Assembly (NCBI RefSeq): GCF_964253915.1
Contig: NZ_CAXUSG020000019.1
Span: 1 to 64,000, forward strand
Source: Metarhizobium sp964253915
GTDB lineage: Bacteria; Pseudomonadota; Alphaproteobacteria; Rhizobiales; Rhizobiaceae
Length of the DNA stretch: 64,000 nucleotides
Direction: 5' to 3'
Shown here: positions 42,074 to 51,042 of the stretch, one piece after another
How the letters are laid out: every line of letters starts with the position of its first letter
How positions within the stretch are numbered: position 1 is the stretch's first letter
Program-made: the position numbers and the translations under genes
The notes under the pieces: generated by a model
Told to the model about the DNA's origin: nothing
Seen by the model: the letters and a program-made list of their open reading frames with translations, nothing else
Database searches by the model: none

Positions 42074-42419
42074 CTTTTGGGGTGAAAAAATTTCTCAATG
42101 GTTAAACGGGCGCTCTCAATTGTCATTTGAAAACTTCACCCCGCCGGATCCTGCCGCTCGAACATAACTGCCGCCGGCGGGAGGAACAGTCTCGCTTCCA
42201 GCCAAAAAAATGTCGATCTCGCGACCATAAACACTCCCATTCTGCTGCGGTTAACCGTTCTTGAACGCATCTACTCTATTTCTAGGACAATGACCCGCGA
42301 ACGCGACTGGTCAAAGCTGTTGCTTCCCACGAATCAGGACCGGGCTACCTGCGAATGGCGGTCTCCAGCGTGAATTAGTCTCTAAACGAGCGTCGTAGCG
42401 CGAGAAACACTCAACTGGA
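42074..42419. other. Intergenic stretch before the frameshifted XRE gene
   Basis: This 346-bp stretch lies between divergent genes and contains no gene that I can support. A short minus-strand frame at 42311-42556 overlaps the pseudogene and is a shadow. Confidence 0.5.
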
Positions 42420-42817
42420 ATGAAAACAGTGGCAAGACAGCGTGGAAGGGCAAGCGACATTGATCCGGTTGACATCGCTGTCGGCGCCCACATTCGCGCA
42501 TTGCGCCAGGCTCGAGGAATATCGCAATCGGCCCTTGGAGCATATCTAGGTGTCACGTTTCAGCAGATCCAGAAATATAAAACGGCAAGAATCGGTTGTC
42601 GGCCAGCAATCTGCATCATCTGGCCACACATATGAAGGTCGGGATCCCAGCGTTTTTTGAGGGTTTGGCATACTACCCAGCCGACACGATCGAGCCTCTC
42701 TCCTCCCAGACCTATGAACTGGGGAGACAGTTTGAAACGATCAAGGAGCCGTCTGTGCGCAAAGCGGTTGCGACGCTTGTCAGGAGATTGGCCCATCCAG
42801 GTTCATCAGATGCCTGA
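42420..42817 (+). pseudogene. XRE-family regulator with a one-base frameshift
   Basis: The first frame gives an XRE domain (VGAHIRALRQARGISQSALG, VTFQQIQKY) that then turns into non-protein-like sequence ending at 42635. Moving to the next frame restores GKNRLSASNLHHLATHMKVG and a normal C-terminus ending HPGSSDA at 42817. One base is missing after codon TAT (42576-42578), where a G of a GAA codon would be expected. It is the same type as the gene at 517-966. It is either a real pseudogene or a sequencing error in an A-run. Confidence 0.8.
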
Positions 42818-43004
42818 TCTCGACGCATCGTCGTTCTCGGAAATCGTGCTGGGTACGCCCTCGACCGCCAGCCCTGCACGCATCGCCGGTGGCGAAAGCG
42901 AACGCCTGAACTCGGGTTTGATCGCGACGATCTTCGCATTTTTTGCAATCCTCTTGATGGCAGTCATCGCTTATCCGAGGCCGGGATTTCTGCTTGTCGT
43001 CTAG
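42810..43004 (+). CDS. Small single-helix membrane protein (64 aa)
   Basis: ATG 42810 lies inside the last codons of the broken XRE gene. The product has a polar first half (SSFSEIVLGTPSTASPARIA) and one membrane helix (GLIATIFAFFAILLMAVIAY). No family is recognised and no clear ribosome-binding site is seen, so translation may be coupled to the XRE frame. Confidence 0.5.
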   Translation: MPDLDASSFSEIVLGTPSTASPARIAGGESERLNSGLIATIFAFFAILLMAVIAYPRPGFLLVV

Positions 43005-43219
43005 CCACCGGGGACCAGCGAAAGCCAGACAATTTCGCTTATCGCGGATGCCGGTGGACAATTTGTCTCGTCCAGCGCGGCCAGCTGGATTGCCGTGGCC
43101 TACTCCGAAAACCCACAATTTAGTCAAACCGCCCGACACGGCGGGGCATTACTCGTCATCGCAAGCCCGCTTCTTTCCGGCTGCCTATCGTCTCGCCCTA
43201 CCCTATAGAAAGCAACGCC

Positions 43220-44815
43220 ATGCGCGCATTAGAACGACTGAGAGTCCAGGCCTCCTATGGAATAATGGGTCTGCTGTGGATCAATTTGCTGCTGCTTGTC
43301 GGGCGGCTGGTGTTTCGCGAGGAGAGCTTCGATTGGCCCGCGACCTTTGCAACCTTCATGATGGTGGCGATGGCCACGGCATGCTGGTTAAATGGTCGCG
43401 CCAGTGCGACGACCCGGATCGTCTCCTCGCTGGCACAGGCCGGTACGGTGGCAATGCTCGTTTACGTCTTTTCGGGATCGCCGCTTCAGATCGACATTCA
43501 CATGTATTTCTTCGCCTCGCTTGCGATCTGCGCGGCCTGGGTCGATTGGCGTGCGATTGCCGCTTTCACCGCACTTGTCGCCGTCCATCACCTGGCTCTT
43601 TACGTCGCGTTGCCGCTGGCCGTTTTTCCAGGTGAATCGCACTTCTACCGCGTCGTGCTCCACGCGGTCGTCCTGTTGGTCCAGGCGGGCGCACTAGTCA
43701 CGATGACGTCGGCCATGGTCAAAGCCTTCCTGACCGCCGAGCACTCGATCGAGGAAGCGACCAAGTCCCAGAAGCAGGCGCTCGACATGTCCGAGAAGGC
43801 ACGCGCAGCTGATGCACAGATCCTCGCCCAGCGCCTGGAACAGGAAAAGGTCGCTGCGGAAGCCCATCGCGCCGTGACACATGCCGTGGAAAGCCTGCGG
43901 CCAGCGCTTACCAAGCTCGCGACCGGAGACCTCACCGTACGTATTCATGAACCGCTCGCCGGCCATATGGACGATCTTCGCACGGCGCTCAATGCGTCCA
44001 TCGAGCAGCTCCAACGCGTCCTTGAACGGGCAAGCCATGCAGCCAATTCGGTTCGTAGCGGCTCGCGCCAGATCAGCCAGGCGAATGACGAATTGTCGAA
44101 GCGCACGGAACGGCAGGCGGCCGGCGTGACCGAAACCGCGGTCGCCCTAGCGCAGGTCTTGACGACGGTGCGGGAAACCTCCGCGACGGCCGACATTGTA
44201 GGCGAGATGGTTGATCAAGCCGCTCGCAGTGCTGAAGAATCCGGTGCGGTCGTCACGAGTGCGGTCGAAGCCATGGTAACGATCGAGGCCTCCTCACGCG
44301 AGATCGGTCAGATTATCGGCGTCATCGACGAGATCGCTTTCCAGACGAACCTCCTGGCGCTCAATGCGGGCGTCGAAGCGGCGCGCGCCGGGGAAGCCGG
44401 AAAGGGTTTCGCCGTGGTCGCCCAGGAAGTCAGGGAACTGGCGCAACGCTCTGCCTCGGCGGCCAAGGAAATCAAGGTGCTCGTCAGCAACTCCGCCGAT
44501 CACGTCAACAATGGTGTCGCGCTGGTCGGCCGTGCCGGTGATGCGCTCAAACGCATATCGGGCGAGGTCTCTGGAATGTCGGTGCATGTGTCGAAGATCG
44601 TGCAGAAGTCGCGGGAGCAGTCGGCCGGGATCCATGAGATCGAAACTGCCGTGTCGCAGATTGATCGCGACACCCAGCAAAACGCCGCGATGGTGGAAGA
44701 ATCCGCTGCTGCGTTGCACTCCGTTGCTGGTGAAGCCCAGAATCTGGAGCAGCTGATTTCCGGCTTCAAGGTATTCAACGGGACAAATCTAAAACAACAG
44801 TACCGCGCCGCGTAA
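43220..44815 (+). CDS. Chemoreceptor with multi-pass membrane N-terminus
   Basis: The 531-aa receptor has about six membrane helices in the first 180 residues with no large periplasmic loop, then a HAMP-like stretch (KLATGDLTVRIHEPLAGHMD) and a signalling domain with IDEIAFQTNLLALNAGVEAA. Such a membrane domain may sense within the membrane or redox state. The ORF ends with a hydrophobic-polar tail and is followed after 34 nt by a perfect terminator hairpin. Confidence 0.92.
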   Translation: MRALERLRVQASYGIMGLLWINLLLLVGRLVFREESFDWPATFATFMMVAMATACWLNGRASATTRIVSSLAQAGTVAMLVYVFSGSPLQIDIHMYFFASLAICAAWVDWRAIAAFTALVAVHHLALYVALPLAVFPGESHFYRVVLHAVVLLVQAGALVTMTSAMVKAFLTAEHSIEEATKSQKQALDMSEKARAADAQILAQRLEQEKVAAEAHRAVTHAVESLRPALTKLATGDLTVRIHEPLAGHMDDLRTALNASIEQLQRVLERASHAANSVRSGSRQISQANDELSKRTERQAAGVTETAVALAQVLTTVRETSATADIVGEMVDQAARSAEESGAVVTSAVEAMVTIEASSREIGQIIGVIDEIAFQTNLLALNAGVEAARAGEAGKGFAVVAQEVRELAQRSASAAKEIKVLVSNSADHVNNGVALVGRAGDALKRISGEVSGMSVHVSKIVQKSREQSAGIHEIETAVSQIDRDTQQNAAMVEESAAALHSVAGEAQNLEQLISGFKVFNGTNLKQQYRAA

Positions 44816-44848
44816 GCAGGAAAACTGGTCGAGTTTTACAATGCCCCT

Positions 44849-44875
44849 AGCTTCCCATTCGAGTAATGGGAAGCT
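44849..44875 (+). terminator. Terminator hairpin after the chemoreceptor
   Basis: AGCTTCCCATT and AATGGGAAGCT form an 11-bp perfect stem with a 5-nt loop, followed by TATTT. It lies 34 bp after the chemoreceptor stop. Confidence 0.8.
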
Positions 44876-45077
44876 TATTTGGATCACATCCTGGAACGTT
44901 ATTACGACGTTAACTTTCTTATCTTATTTTTTTGCCGGCCCGCTTGACTGGCGAGCTGGAGAGTATGCCCGGAGATCCTCATTGATTTGGCGTTCTGGCA
45001 TAAACGCCAGTTGCAGATCGTAAGCTGCCACATGATTGCAAAGAACGATAGGAGACGGCTGCAACCGTCGGGACAAT

Positions 45078-46172
45078 ATGGATCTGGCGCTCTTATCGGT
45101 AGGACTATTCAGAGGCATTGCCTATTCTTCGCTGGTAATTCTGGCGTATTCCGTGGCCATCAGGATGAGCCGATCCCAGTTTCGCTGCAATCTGCTTGTG
45201 GGATGCCTGTTTGGCGTTGTGTCCGTGGCAACACTGACGGATCCGGTCCATTTTGGTGGTGGCATCTCCTACGACGGACGTGTTGCAGTGCTGGCCCTTT
45301 CCTACACGTTCTCCGGCCTGATCGGCTCCACGATCCTTATTATCGTCGCTGGCGGCTGTCGCCTGCTGGCTGAGGGCCAGTCTGCTGTCGCGGAAGTCCT
45401 CGCCATCGTGGCGACCGTGATGATTGGCTATGCCATCGCGAGGATGCCTGATCGGAGCTTTTCATGGCGGTTTTCAAGATCGGTGATGCTTGCCCTTACC
45501 GCACCTTGGCCCATGGTGATCTCGGTCTGGCGAGGTGGTTCCGTTCCGTTGTCGGTGTTCCTGGAAACAGCCCTACCCTTCGTCGCCATCAATGCGATCG
45601 GCGTTGTACTGCTTTATGACCTGCTCTCTAACGAGCGCAAACGCTGGGCGCTTTTCCAGGCCTTGGAACGCGATGCGGCGATCGACCCGTTGACGCGCCT
45701 CGCGAACCGTCGCGCATTTTTTGCACAGGCCTCGTCGATACTCGAAGGCGCCGTGAGTTCACCGGCAGATTTCGCCGTGCTGATGATCGACATCGACCAT
45801 TTCAAGATTGTCAACGACACCCATGGCCATGACGTTGGTGACGACGTTCTCGTAGCGATTGCCCACGCGATCTCGACCTGCATTCGAAAGTCGGATGTGG
45901 TTGCACGATTTGGCGGCGAAGAATTTGTAGTGCTCCTGCCTGGCGCACGAATGGACAGTGCGAAGGTAATAGCGGAACAAATCCGCAAAGCGGTAGAACA
46001 AACCAGCGTGCCTGCCGGGTCGAAGGTCGTATCCATTACGATCAGCTTGGGAATCGTGGCTGGGAATAGAGAACAGATGACGGTCAAGGCAGCCTTAAAG
46101 AGTGCGGATGAAGCGCTCTATGAGGCGAAGCGAAATGGCAGGAATCGAGTGGAACTGGCAGTTGCCGCGTGA
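45078..46172 (+). CDS. Membrane diguanylate cyclase with 5TM-LYT-like sensor
   Basis: The protein has five or six membrane helices in the first 180 residues, resembling the 5TMR-LYT sensor, including LTDPVHFGGGISYDGRVAVL. The GGDEF domain follows with IDIDHFKIVNDTHGHDVGDD and ARFGGEEFVVLL. RKSD five residues before GGEEF supplies the inhibitory RxxD site. ATG 45078 places GGGAC upstream; the frame extends to 45036 without support. It is followed by 820 bp without a sure gene. Confidence 0.9.
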   Translation: MDLALLSVGLFRGIAYSSLVILAYSVAIRMSRSQFRCNLLVGCLFGVVSVATLTDPVHFGGGISYDGRVAVLALSYTFSGLIGSTILIIVAGGCRLLAEGQSAVAEVLAIVATVMIGYAIARMPDRSFSWRFSRSVMLALTAPWPMVISVWRGGSVPLSVFLETALPFVAINAIGVVLLYDLLSNERKRWALFQALERDAAIDPLTRLANRRAFFAQASSILEGAVSSPADFAVLMIDIDHFKIVNDTHGHDVGDDVLVAIAHAISTCIRKSDVVARFGGEEFVVLLPGARMDSAKVIAEQIRKAVEQTSVPAGSKVVSITISLGIVAGNREQMTVKAALKSADEALYEAKRNGRNRVELAVAA

Positions 46173-46993
46173 TGCGGTGAATTGACAGGGAAGCCTGAAC
46201 AGCAAGAGCGCGACGGTGGGACGCCTTGACCGGCCGTATTATGAACTCGAGATTAAGTCGCGTCATCGGCGAGGCGACCGCTATGCGGCTTCGTAACCAG
46301 CGCTCGTCAAAGGGTTCGCGCCTGGCCTGACTGTGTGGCCCGCTAGAAATTCCTGCGAGTTACATGAAGTTGTTTGTCCAGATTCTCGAAGCGACCCAAA
46401 CAATCTGCACTGATGGAGCAAAGATCGTCGCCTGGATCGGGCTGGATTTGTCAAACGGGCGTGACTTATACTTCAAAAGGTCTCGCCTCAGCAGAAAGGA
46501 TGCTGCCGCGTCTTGAGACGCGAAACGGTGTCGTCAGGTCGAGAAGTGGTGGTTACGGCATGGATTTGGGGCAACTTTTGGCGCGACGAGAAGCCTTCTG
46601 CGAGACGGTGCTTAGAGTTTATTCGCGAGCGGCGAAGTGAAAGCCGCGGGGGATAGCGAACTCGTCGAGATCTTGGAAAGTTACACAAATCTGCTGGCAG
46701 AGGTTGTTGAAGCCCTCGACATTGAGATAGCGAGGCGCGACAAAGACCAAAGCCAATTCGCCTAGCAGGACATCTGCACGGTTAGCTTACGTCTTTCCGA
46801 GACACTTTTTGCAACGACGATATCCGTCTGGCAAGAAACCTTATGGGATGGCGGCGACCCATGCCGAAACATCGAATATCGTTCGCCTTACCCCTATATT
46901 CGCGTTCGATAATTTGACAAAAGTTACTTCTTTCGGCTTACCGTATATGGCAGTCTGCTCCGTAATTTAGCACGATTCCGTGCCGGAGCATAA
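46173..46993. other. Long stretch without a firm gene before fixL
   Basis: Only weak coding signal is seen in these 821 bp. One frame (TTG 46374 to 46640) contains MDLGQLLARREAFCETVLRV and ends in GTGA, overlapping the GTG of the 42-aa frame below; that overlap makes the second half the best candidate for small genes. Upstream of fixL the sequence is A+T-richer, and I see no palindromic FNR box. Confidence 0.5.
46637..46765 (+). CDS. Possible 42-aa helical protein, coupled start
   Basis: GTG 46637 overlaps the stop of the preceding weak frame. The product is acidic and helical (ELVEILESYTNLLAEVVEAL) with a polar end. No family is recognised; the short length means the call rests mostly on the overlap and composition. 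Confidence 0.3.
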   Translation: MKAAGDSELVEILESYTNLLAEVVEALDIEIARRDKDQSQFA

Positions 46994-48514
46994 ATGAATT
47001 TCAGCAGGGTCGCCAAAGCGAGAGAAAGCATTATCGATTTTCTTCTCAATCGGTCTCATACACAACGGACAAGCTATCTTGTGGCCGTTGCGGTGACCTG
47101 TCTGGCGCTTCTGGTGAGGTTGGGTCTACAGGGATTGCTCGACGACCGCGTCGTCTTCACGCTCTTTCTTCCAGCCATCCTGATCGCCTCGGTTCTGGGA
47201 GGGCTTGGACCGGGCCTGACTTCACTCGCACTGTCTCTCCTGGGGGCCGCGATCCTTCTTCAAACACACCCCGAGAGGTCTTTCAGCGTCCCCGAAATGG
47301 CGGTCTTCGCGCTGGTCGGGGGTTCATTTCTTCTCATCGGCGAAGTGTTGAGGATCGCGCGTTCAACGATCTCGGAATCGGCTCAGATGCTGTCGGTTCG
47401 CGAGGCCCATCTCCGCTCGATCCTCGATACCGTTCTCGATGCCACGGTCGTCAGCACGAAAGAGGGTACGATCGTTTCCTTCAATGCCGCCGCGGTAAGA
47501 CAGTTCGGCTATAGCGAATCCGAAGTCATCGGACAGAATCTGCGGATCCTGATGCCCGAACCCTACCGGCATGAACATGATGGTTACATCGACCGTTACC
47601 TCGAGACGGGCGAGAAGCGGATCATCGGCGTCGATCGGGTTGTCATGGGCCGTCGCAAGGACGGGTCCACCTTCCCGATGAAACTTGCCGTAGGTGAGAT
47701 GCATTCGGCTGGACAAACCTTCTTCACCGGCTTTATCCGCGACCTGACAGAGCGGGAGGAGTCGGCAGCCCGCCTGCAAGAGATCCAGGGCGAGCTGGCC
47801 CGGTTGGCGCGTCTCAACGAAATGGGAGAGATGGCTTCCACGCTTGCGCATGAACTGAACCAACCGCTTTCTGCCATCGCAAACTATGTGCATGGCTGTT
47901 CGCGGCTGGCACGTGATCTAGACGGCGAGCCCGCCGTACGCATGCGTGAGGCGCTCGAGGAGACGTCTAAGCAATCCATGCGAGCCGGGCAGATCATCCG
48001 GCATCTGCGAGAGTTTGTTAGCAAGGGGGAGACCGAGAAGGCCCCGGAGAACATTCTCAACCTCGTTGAGGAGGCCGGGGCTCTGGCATTGGTGGGTTCA
48101 AGGGAGCGTGGCGTGTTCACGGTCTTTGATTTCGCTGAAAATGTCGATCTCGTATTGGTCGACCGGATCCAGATACAACAGGTGCTCATCAACCTGATCC
48201 GGAATGCCATCGAGGCAATGCGCGACACGGATCGCAAGGAGCTCAAGGTCGGTGTCGCGGCAACCGCAAATGGACAGGTCGAGGTCGTCGTCGAGGACAC
48301 CGGGACCGGAATTCCCGAAGAGATAGCCTCTCAGCTTTTCACACCATTCGTGACGACGAAACCCGGCGGCATGGGCATTGGCTTGTCGATTTCCAAGCGG
48401 ATTGTCGAATCTCATGGAGGCGCGATGCACGCGCATGGCAATACCGCCGGCGGATCGACCTTCCGTTTCACCATACCAGCATATAAGGAGGGACAGGGAC
48501 ATGCCTTCGGATGA
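46994..48514 (+). CDS. fixL: FixL, haem-PAS oxygen sensor kinase
   Basis: The 506-aa kinase has an N-terminal membrane domain of about four helices (27-120), a haem PAS domain (140-255) and a HisKA/ATPase core. The PAS domain keeps the haem ligand His195 in RHEHDGYI and the FixL pattern GRRKDGSTFPMKLAVGEM. The phosphorylated His286 is in LAHELNQPLSAIANY. In rhizobia FixL is inactive with oxygen bound and phosphorylates FixJ when oxygen is low. It overlaps fixJ by 14 nt. Confidence 0.96.
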   Translation: MNFSRVAKARESIIDFLLNRSHTQRTSYLVAVAVTCLALLVRLGLQGLLDDRVVFTLFLPAILIASVLGGLGPGLTSLALSLLGAAILLQTHPERSFSVPEMAVFALVGGSFLLIGEVLRIARSTISESAQMLSVREAHLRSILDTVLDATVVSTKEGTIVSFNAAAVRQFGYSESEVIGQNLRILMPEPYRHEHDGYIDRYLETGEKRIIGVDRVVMGRRKDGSTFPMKLAVGEMHSAGQTFFTGFIRDLTEREESAARLQEIQGELARLARLNEMGEMASTLAHELNQPLSAIANYVHGCSRLARDLDGEPAVRMREALEETSKQSMRAGQIIRHLREFVSKGETEKAPENILNLVEEAGALALVGSRERGVFTVFDFAENVDLVLVDRIQIQQVLINLIRNAIEAMRDTDRKELKVGVAATANGQVEVVVEDTGTGIPEEIASQLFTPFVTTKPGGMGIGLSISKRIVESHGGAMHAHGNTAGGSTFRFTIPAYKEGQGHAFG

Positions 48515-49121
48515 TTATACCGTCCACATAGTCGACGATGAAGAGGCGGTCCGCAAATCCCTCGCTTTCATGCTGACCATGAACGGGCATGCTGTGCGCG
48601 TTCATGAAAGTGCAACCGCCTTCCTCGAGTTCGCGCCCAATATAAAGAGCGGTGTGCTGGTCACGGATCTTCGGATGCCGGATATGAGTGGTGTCGAACT
48701 GTTGCGGTGTCTCGCGGCCGGCAAGACGATGCTGCCGTCGATCGTTATCACGGGACACGGCGACGTGCCGATGGCTGTCGATGCGATGAAGGCAGGCGCC
48801 GTCGATTTCATAGAAAAGCCTTTCGAGGAATCCGTCTTGCTGGACGCCCTCGAACGCGCGGCCCTGCAACTGAAGCAAAAACCGGTCGATTCCGAGGATC
48901 TGGCTTCCGTGCGGCAACGGTTCGAGCTGTTGTCGGAACGCGAAAGACAGGTGCTCAACGCAGTGGTGGCCGGCTTGCCAAACAAGTCGATTGCCTACGA
49001 TCTCGATATTAGCCCGCGCACCGTCGAAGTGCACCGGGCCAACGTCATGTCGAAGATGAAGGCGCAAAGTCTTCCCCAACTTGTCCGGATGACGATGGCG
49101 GCGGGTTTCGGTCCGAGTTAG
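48501..49121 (+). CDS. fixJ: FixJ response regulator
   Basis: The 206-aa protein has a receiver domain (1-125, Asp56 in LVTDLRMPD, Lys in FIEKPF) and a LuxR-type helix-turn-helix with AGLPNKSIAYDLDISPRTVE and HRANVMSKMKAQS. It is activated by FixL under low oxygen and drives fixK and nifA transcription in rhizobia. AAGGAGG precedes ATG 48501. The tail is full length. Confidence 0.96.
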   Translation: MPSDDYTVHIVDDEEAVRKSLAFMLTMNGHAVRVHESATAFLEFAPNIKSGVLVTDLRMPDMSGVELLRCLAAGKTMLPSIVITGHGDVPMAVDAMKAGAVDFIEKPFEESVLLDALERAALQLKQKPVDSEDLASVRQRFELLSERERQVLNAVVAGLPNKSIAYDLDISPRTVEVHRANVMSKMKAQSLPQLVRMTMAAGFGPS

Positions 49122-49197
49122 ATTTGATCCTGCGCAAGGCGCGGCCTGATCCGATCCATTATTTTCGAACCTTCCAGCGACATCAATCGCGCGAGAT

Positions 49198-49548
49198 TTG
49201 GGTTCGAACGTGGATGATCGAAACACAATAACTGTCGTTGCGCCGGACACGGGTCTTAGGCGATCGCTCGCGTTTGCGCTCGAAGCGGAGGGTTTTGTCG
49301 TTGAGTCTTTTGTCGACTTGGTCGCAGCGAAAGCATCCATGCAAACGGCCGATTGTGCAGTCGTCGATGCGCGGGTGTTGAAAACGGAGGAAGATGTCTG
49401 GCTATCGCTCGGAAAATTGAGACGAAAGGCCATCCTTCTGACGACTGGGATTACGTCTTATGCCGACCGGGGCGCGGCGGCTGAGCTATCGACTCCGTTC
49501 AATGGCAACGAGCTCATCGAGCTGCTCGACCATTTGCCAGGCCCGTAA
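49198..49548 (+). CDS. Degenerate receiver-like protein between fixJ and fixK
   Basis: The 116-aa protein reads as a stand-alone receiver domain related to that of FixJ: ITVVAPDTGLRRSLAFALEA, a possible Asp in CAVVDARVL, and the end AELSTPFNGNELIELL. The conserved lysine before Pro-Phe is replaced by threonine and the acidic pair near the start is altered, so normal phosphorylation is unlikely. TTG 49198 or GTG 49210 may be the start; neither has a good ribosome-binding site. A half-conserved TTGATCCTGCGCAA lies at 49124-49137. It might compete with FixJ. Confidence 0.65.
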   Translation: MGSNVDDRNTITVVAPDTGLRRSLAFALEAEGFVVESFVDLVAAKASMQTADCAVVDARVLKTEEDVWLSLGKLRRKAILLTTGITSYADRGAAAELSTPFNGNELIELLDHLPGP

Positions 49549-49634
49549 GGGTTTTCCCTTAGAGGAACAAGCGAATTTTCCAGAGGTCCACCATGCTGCA
49601 TTCTCGGTCCATCAAATCACCTTGGAGGCAACCG

Positions 49635-50279
49635 ATGCTGGCCTATTCCGACACTCGCCCCGCTCCCGCAACACGAGCCGTGAGCTTTGCCGACAGAATA
49701 TCTGTTGCCCGCCTCTCTCCGATTTCCACCTTTGCCGCGGAAGCGGAAGTGTATGCGCAAGGAGAAAAAGCCGGCTCGTTTTACCAGATTGAATACGGCG
49801 CAGTTCGCATCTTCCGTCTGCTGGCCGATGGCAGACGGCAGGTGGTCGCGTTTCATCTCGCAGGTGAGACATTCGGCTTCGAGGCCGAGGACAACCACCA
49901 CTTTTTCGCCGAAACCCTGGTGCCCACGGCACTGAGAATCTTCTCGCAGCCGCGGCATGATGCGGTCCCGGCAGACATGATGAGAACCGCCTTGCAGGCA
50001 ATGATCAAGGCGCAGCAACATCTTCTTGTGATCGGCAGGCAGAACGCCGGCGAACGCATCGCCGCCTTCTTGATGGATATGCTCGACCGGCAAGGCGAGT
50101 TTAACCAAGTTGAACTCCCGATGAGTCGTCAGGACATGGCCGACTATCTCGGCTTGACGATCGAGACCGTCTCACGCGTGCTTTCGCGGTTCCGCGCCCA
50201 AGGGGTCATTCGGTTACTCAGTAGCCGCAGTGTCGAACTCCTCAAGGTCGATACCCTCCGTCGGCTCGCCACCTCCTGA
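49635..50279 (+). CDS. fixK: FixK, Crp/Fnr-family regulator
   Basis: The 214-aa protein has a beta-roll (about 30-115, with FHLAGETFGFEAEDNHHFFA), a dimer helix and a winged helix with DMADYLGLTIETVSRVLSRF, which is the FixK/FNR recognition sequence reading TTGAT-N4-ATCAA. No N-terminal cysteine cluster is present. TTGGAGG precedes ATG 49635; a longer frame starts at 49593. It follows fixLJ and the degenerate receiver, so it is the expected output of FixLJ. A perfect FixK-type site lies before uspA. Confidence 0.94.
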   Translation: MLAYSDTRPAPATRAVSFADRISVARLSPISTFAAEAEVYAQGEKAGSFYQIEYGAVRIFRLLADGRRQVVAFHLAGETFGFEAEDNHHFFAETLVPTALRIFSQPRHDAVPADMMRTALQAMIKAQQHLLVIGRQNAGERIAAFLMDMLDRQGEFNQVELPMSRQDMADYLGLTIETVSRVLSRFRAQGVIRLLSSRSVELLKVDTLRRLATS

Positions 50280-50320
50280 CCATGTAATTCCCCAACAAAT
50301 GCTTAATTCAAGGATCTAGT

Positions 50321-50560
50321 GTGCGTATCACGTTCGAAGCAGAAATGCCGGTAGGCGCCTCGGTCATACATGTCGTGGAACCAACCCTGGTTGAGAACGG
50401 CAGACTGATCGGCGTTCACAACGGCATAAGGCGTAATTTTGCGCTCTCCGACATGCATGACATTTATTGCACAGAGACGGCGAAGTTAATCTCCGTCGTT
50501 CAATGCCAGTTGGCATGCGAGGGATGCGACCGTGACTGTGCCTGGCTGATCCGCAATTGA
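50321..50560 (+). CDS. Small Cys-rich protein after fixK (79 aa)
   Basis: GTG 50321 has AAGGA upstream. The first 50 residues are beta-rich (GASVIHVVEPTLVENGRLIG), and the end holds CQLACEGCDRDCAW, giving Cys spacing C-x3-C-x2-C-x3-C plus another Cys at 50. This could bind zinc or an iron-sulfur cluster. No family is recognised. It lies 41 nt after fixK in the same direction. Confidence 0.65.
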   Translation: MRITFEAEMPVGASVIHVVEPTLVENGRLIGVHNGIRRNFALSDMHDIYCTETAKLISVVQCQLACEGCDRDCAWLIRN

Positions 50561-50658
50561 TATCAGAAATCCGTTTGTCTGATGCGCGCTGGCGATGAAG
50601 ATGGCTGTTCCGATGGGAATTTTTCGACCGTAGTAGACGCGGCTTCGACTCGATTGCA

Positions 50659-51042
50659 CTATGACTCCGACCGTTCCTGAATGCTCTGGCCGATCCGCCA
50701 GAGAACGCTAGACGGATCAACAAGGATGAAGTCACGGATGCCCCATGGCCGGTCTTCTGGAGGTGCGGCCCGAACGAGATATTTACGGGCGAGGTGTTGC
50801 GCTTCGACATGTTCCCACCAAGCGTCAACGTCCTCGACAAGCAAGTGCATCATGAAATTTTCGGCGTGCTGCTGATTGTAGAAACGCTGAAGCAGAAAGC
50901 TCGCACGACCGGTGTAGAAAAAGGCCAGCTGATCGGACAACAGTTCCTCCACGAAACCGAGGTCGCGGTAAAAACGTCTGGAAAGCTCGAAATCCTTGGC
51001 TGGAACGAACGCCTTGATTTCGACCGGTGCCAGATTTGCCAT
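50659..51042 (-). CDS. VOC/glyoxalase-like superfamily protein
   Basis: The 127-aa protein has the pseudo-repeat fold of the vicinal oxygen chelate group: EIKAFVPAKDFELSRRFYRD at the start and GIRDFILVDPSSVLWRIGQ at the end, the usual pattern of bleomycin-resistance-like proteins. Metal ligands are incomplete (Glu/His pattern unclear), so it could be a binding or resistance protein, not a lyase. It points toward fixK tail-to-tail. Confidence 0.85.
   Translation of the reverse strand: MANLAPVEIKAFVPAKDFELSRRFYRDLGFVEELLSDQLAFFYTGRASFLLQRFYNQQHAENFMMHLLVEDVDAWWEHVEAQHLARKYLVRAAPPEDRPWGIRDFILVDPSSVLWRIGQSIQERSES

Noticed and set aside
49124..49137. TTGATCCTGCGCAA as a FixK box for the degenerate receiver and fixK
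   Set aside because: Left half is exact but the right half keeps only CAA, so the match is too weak to list as a site.
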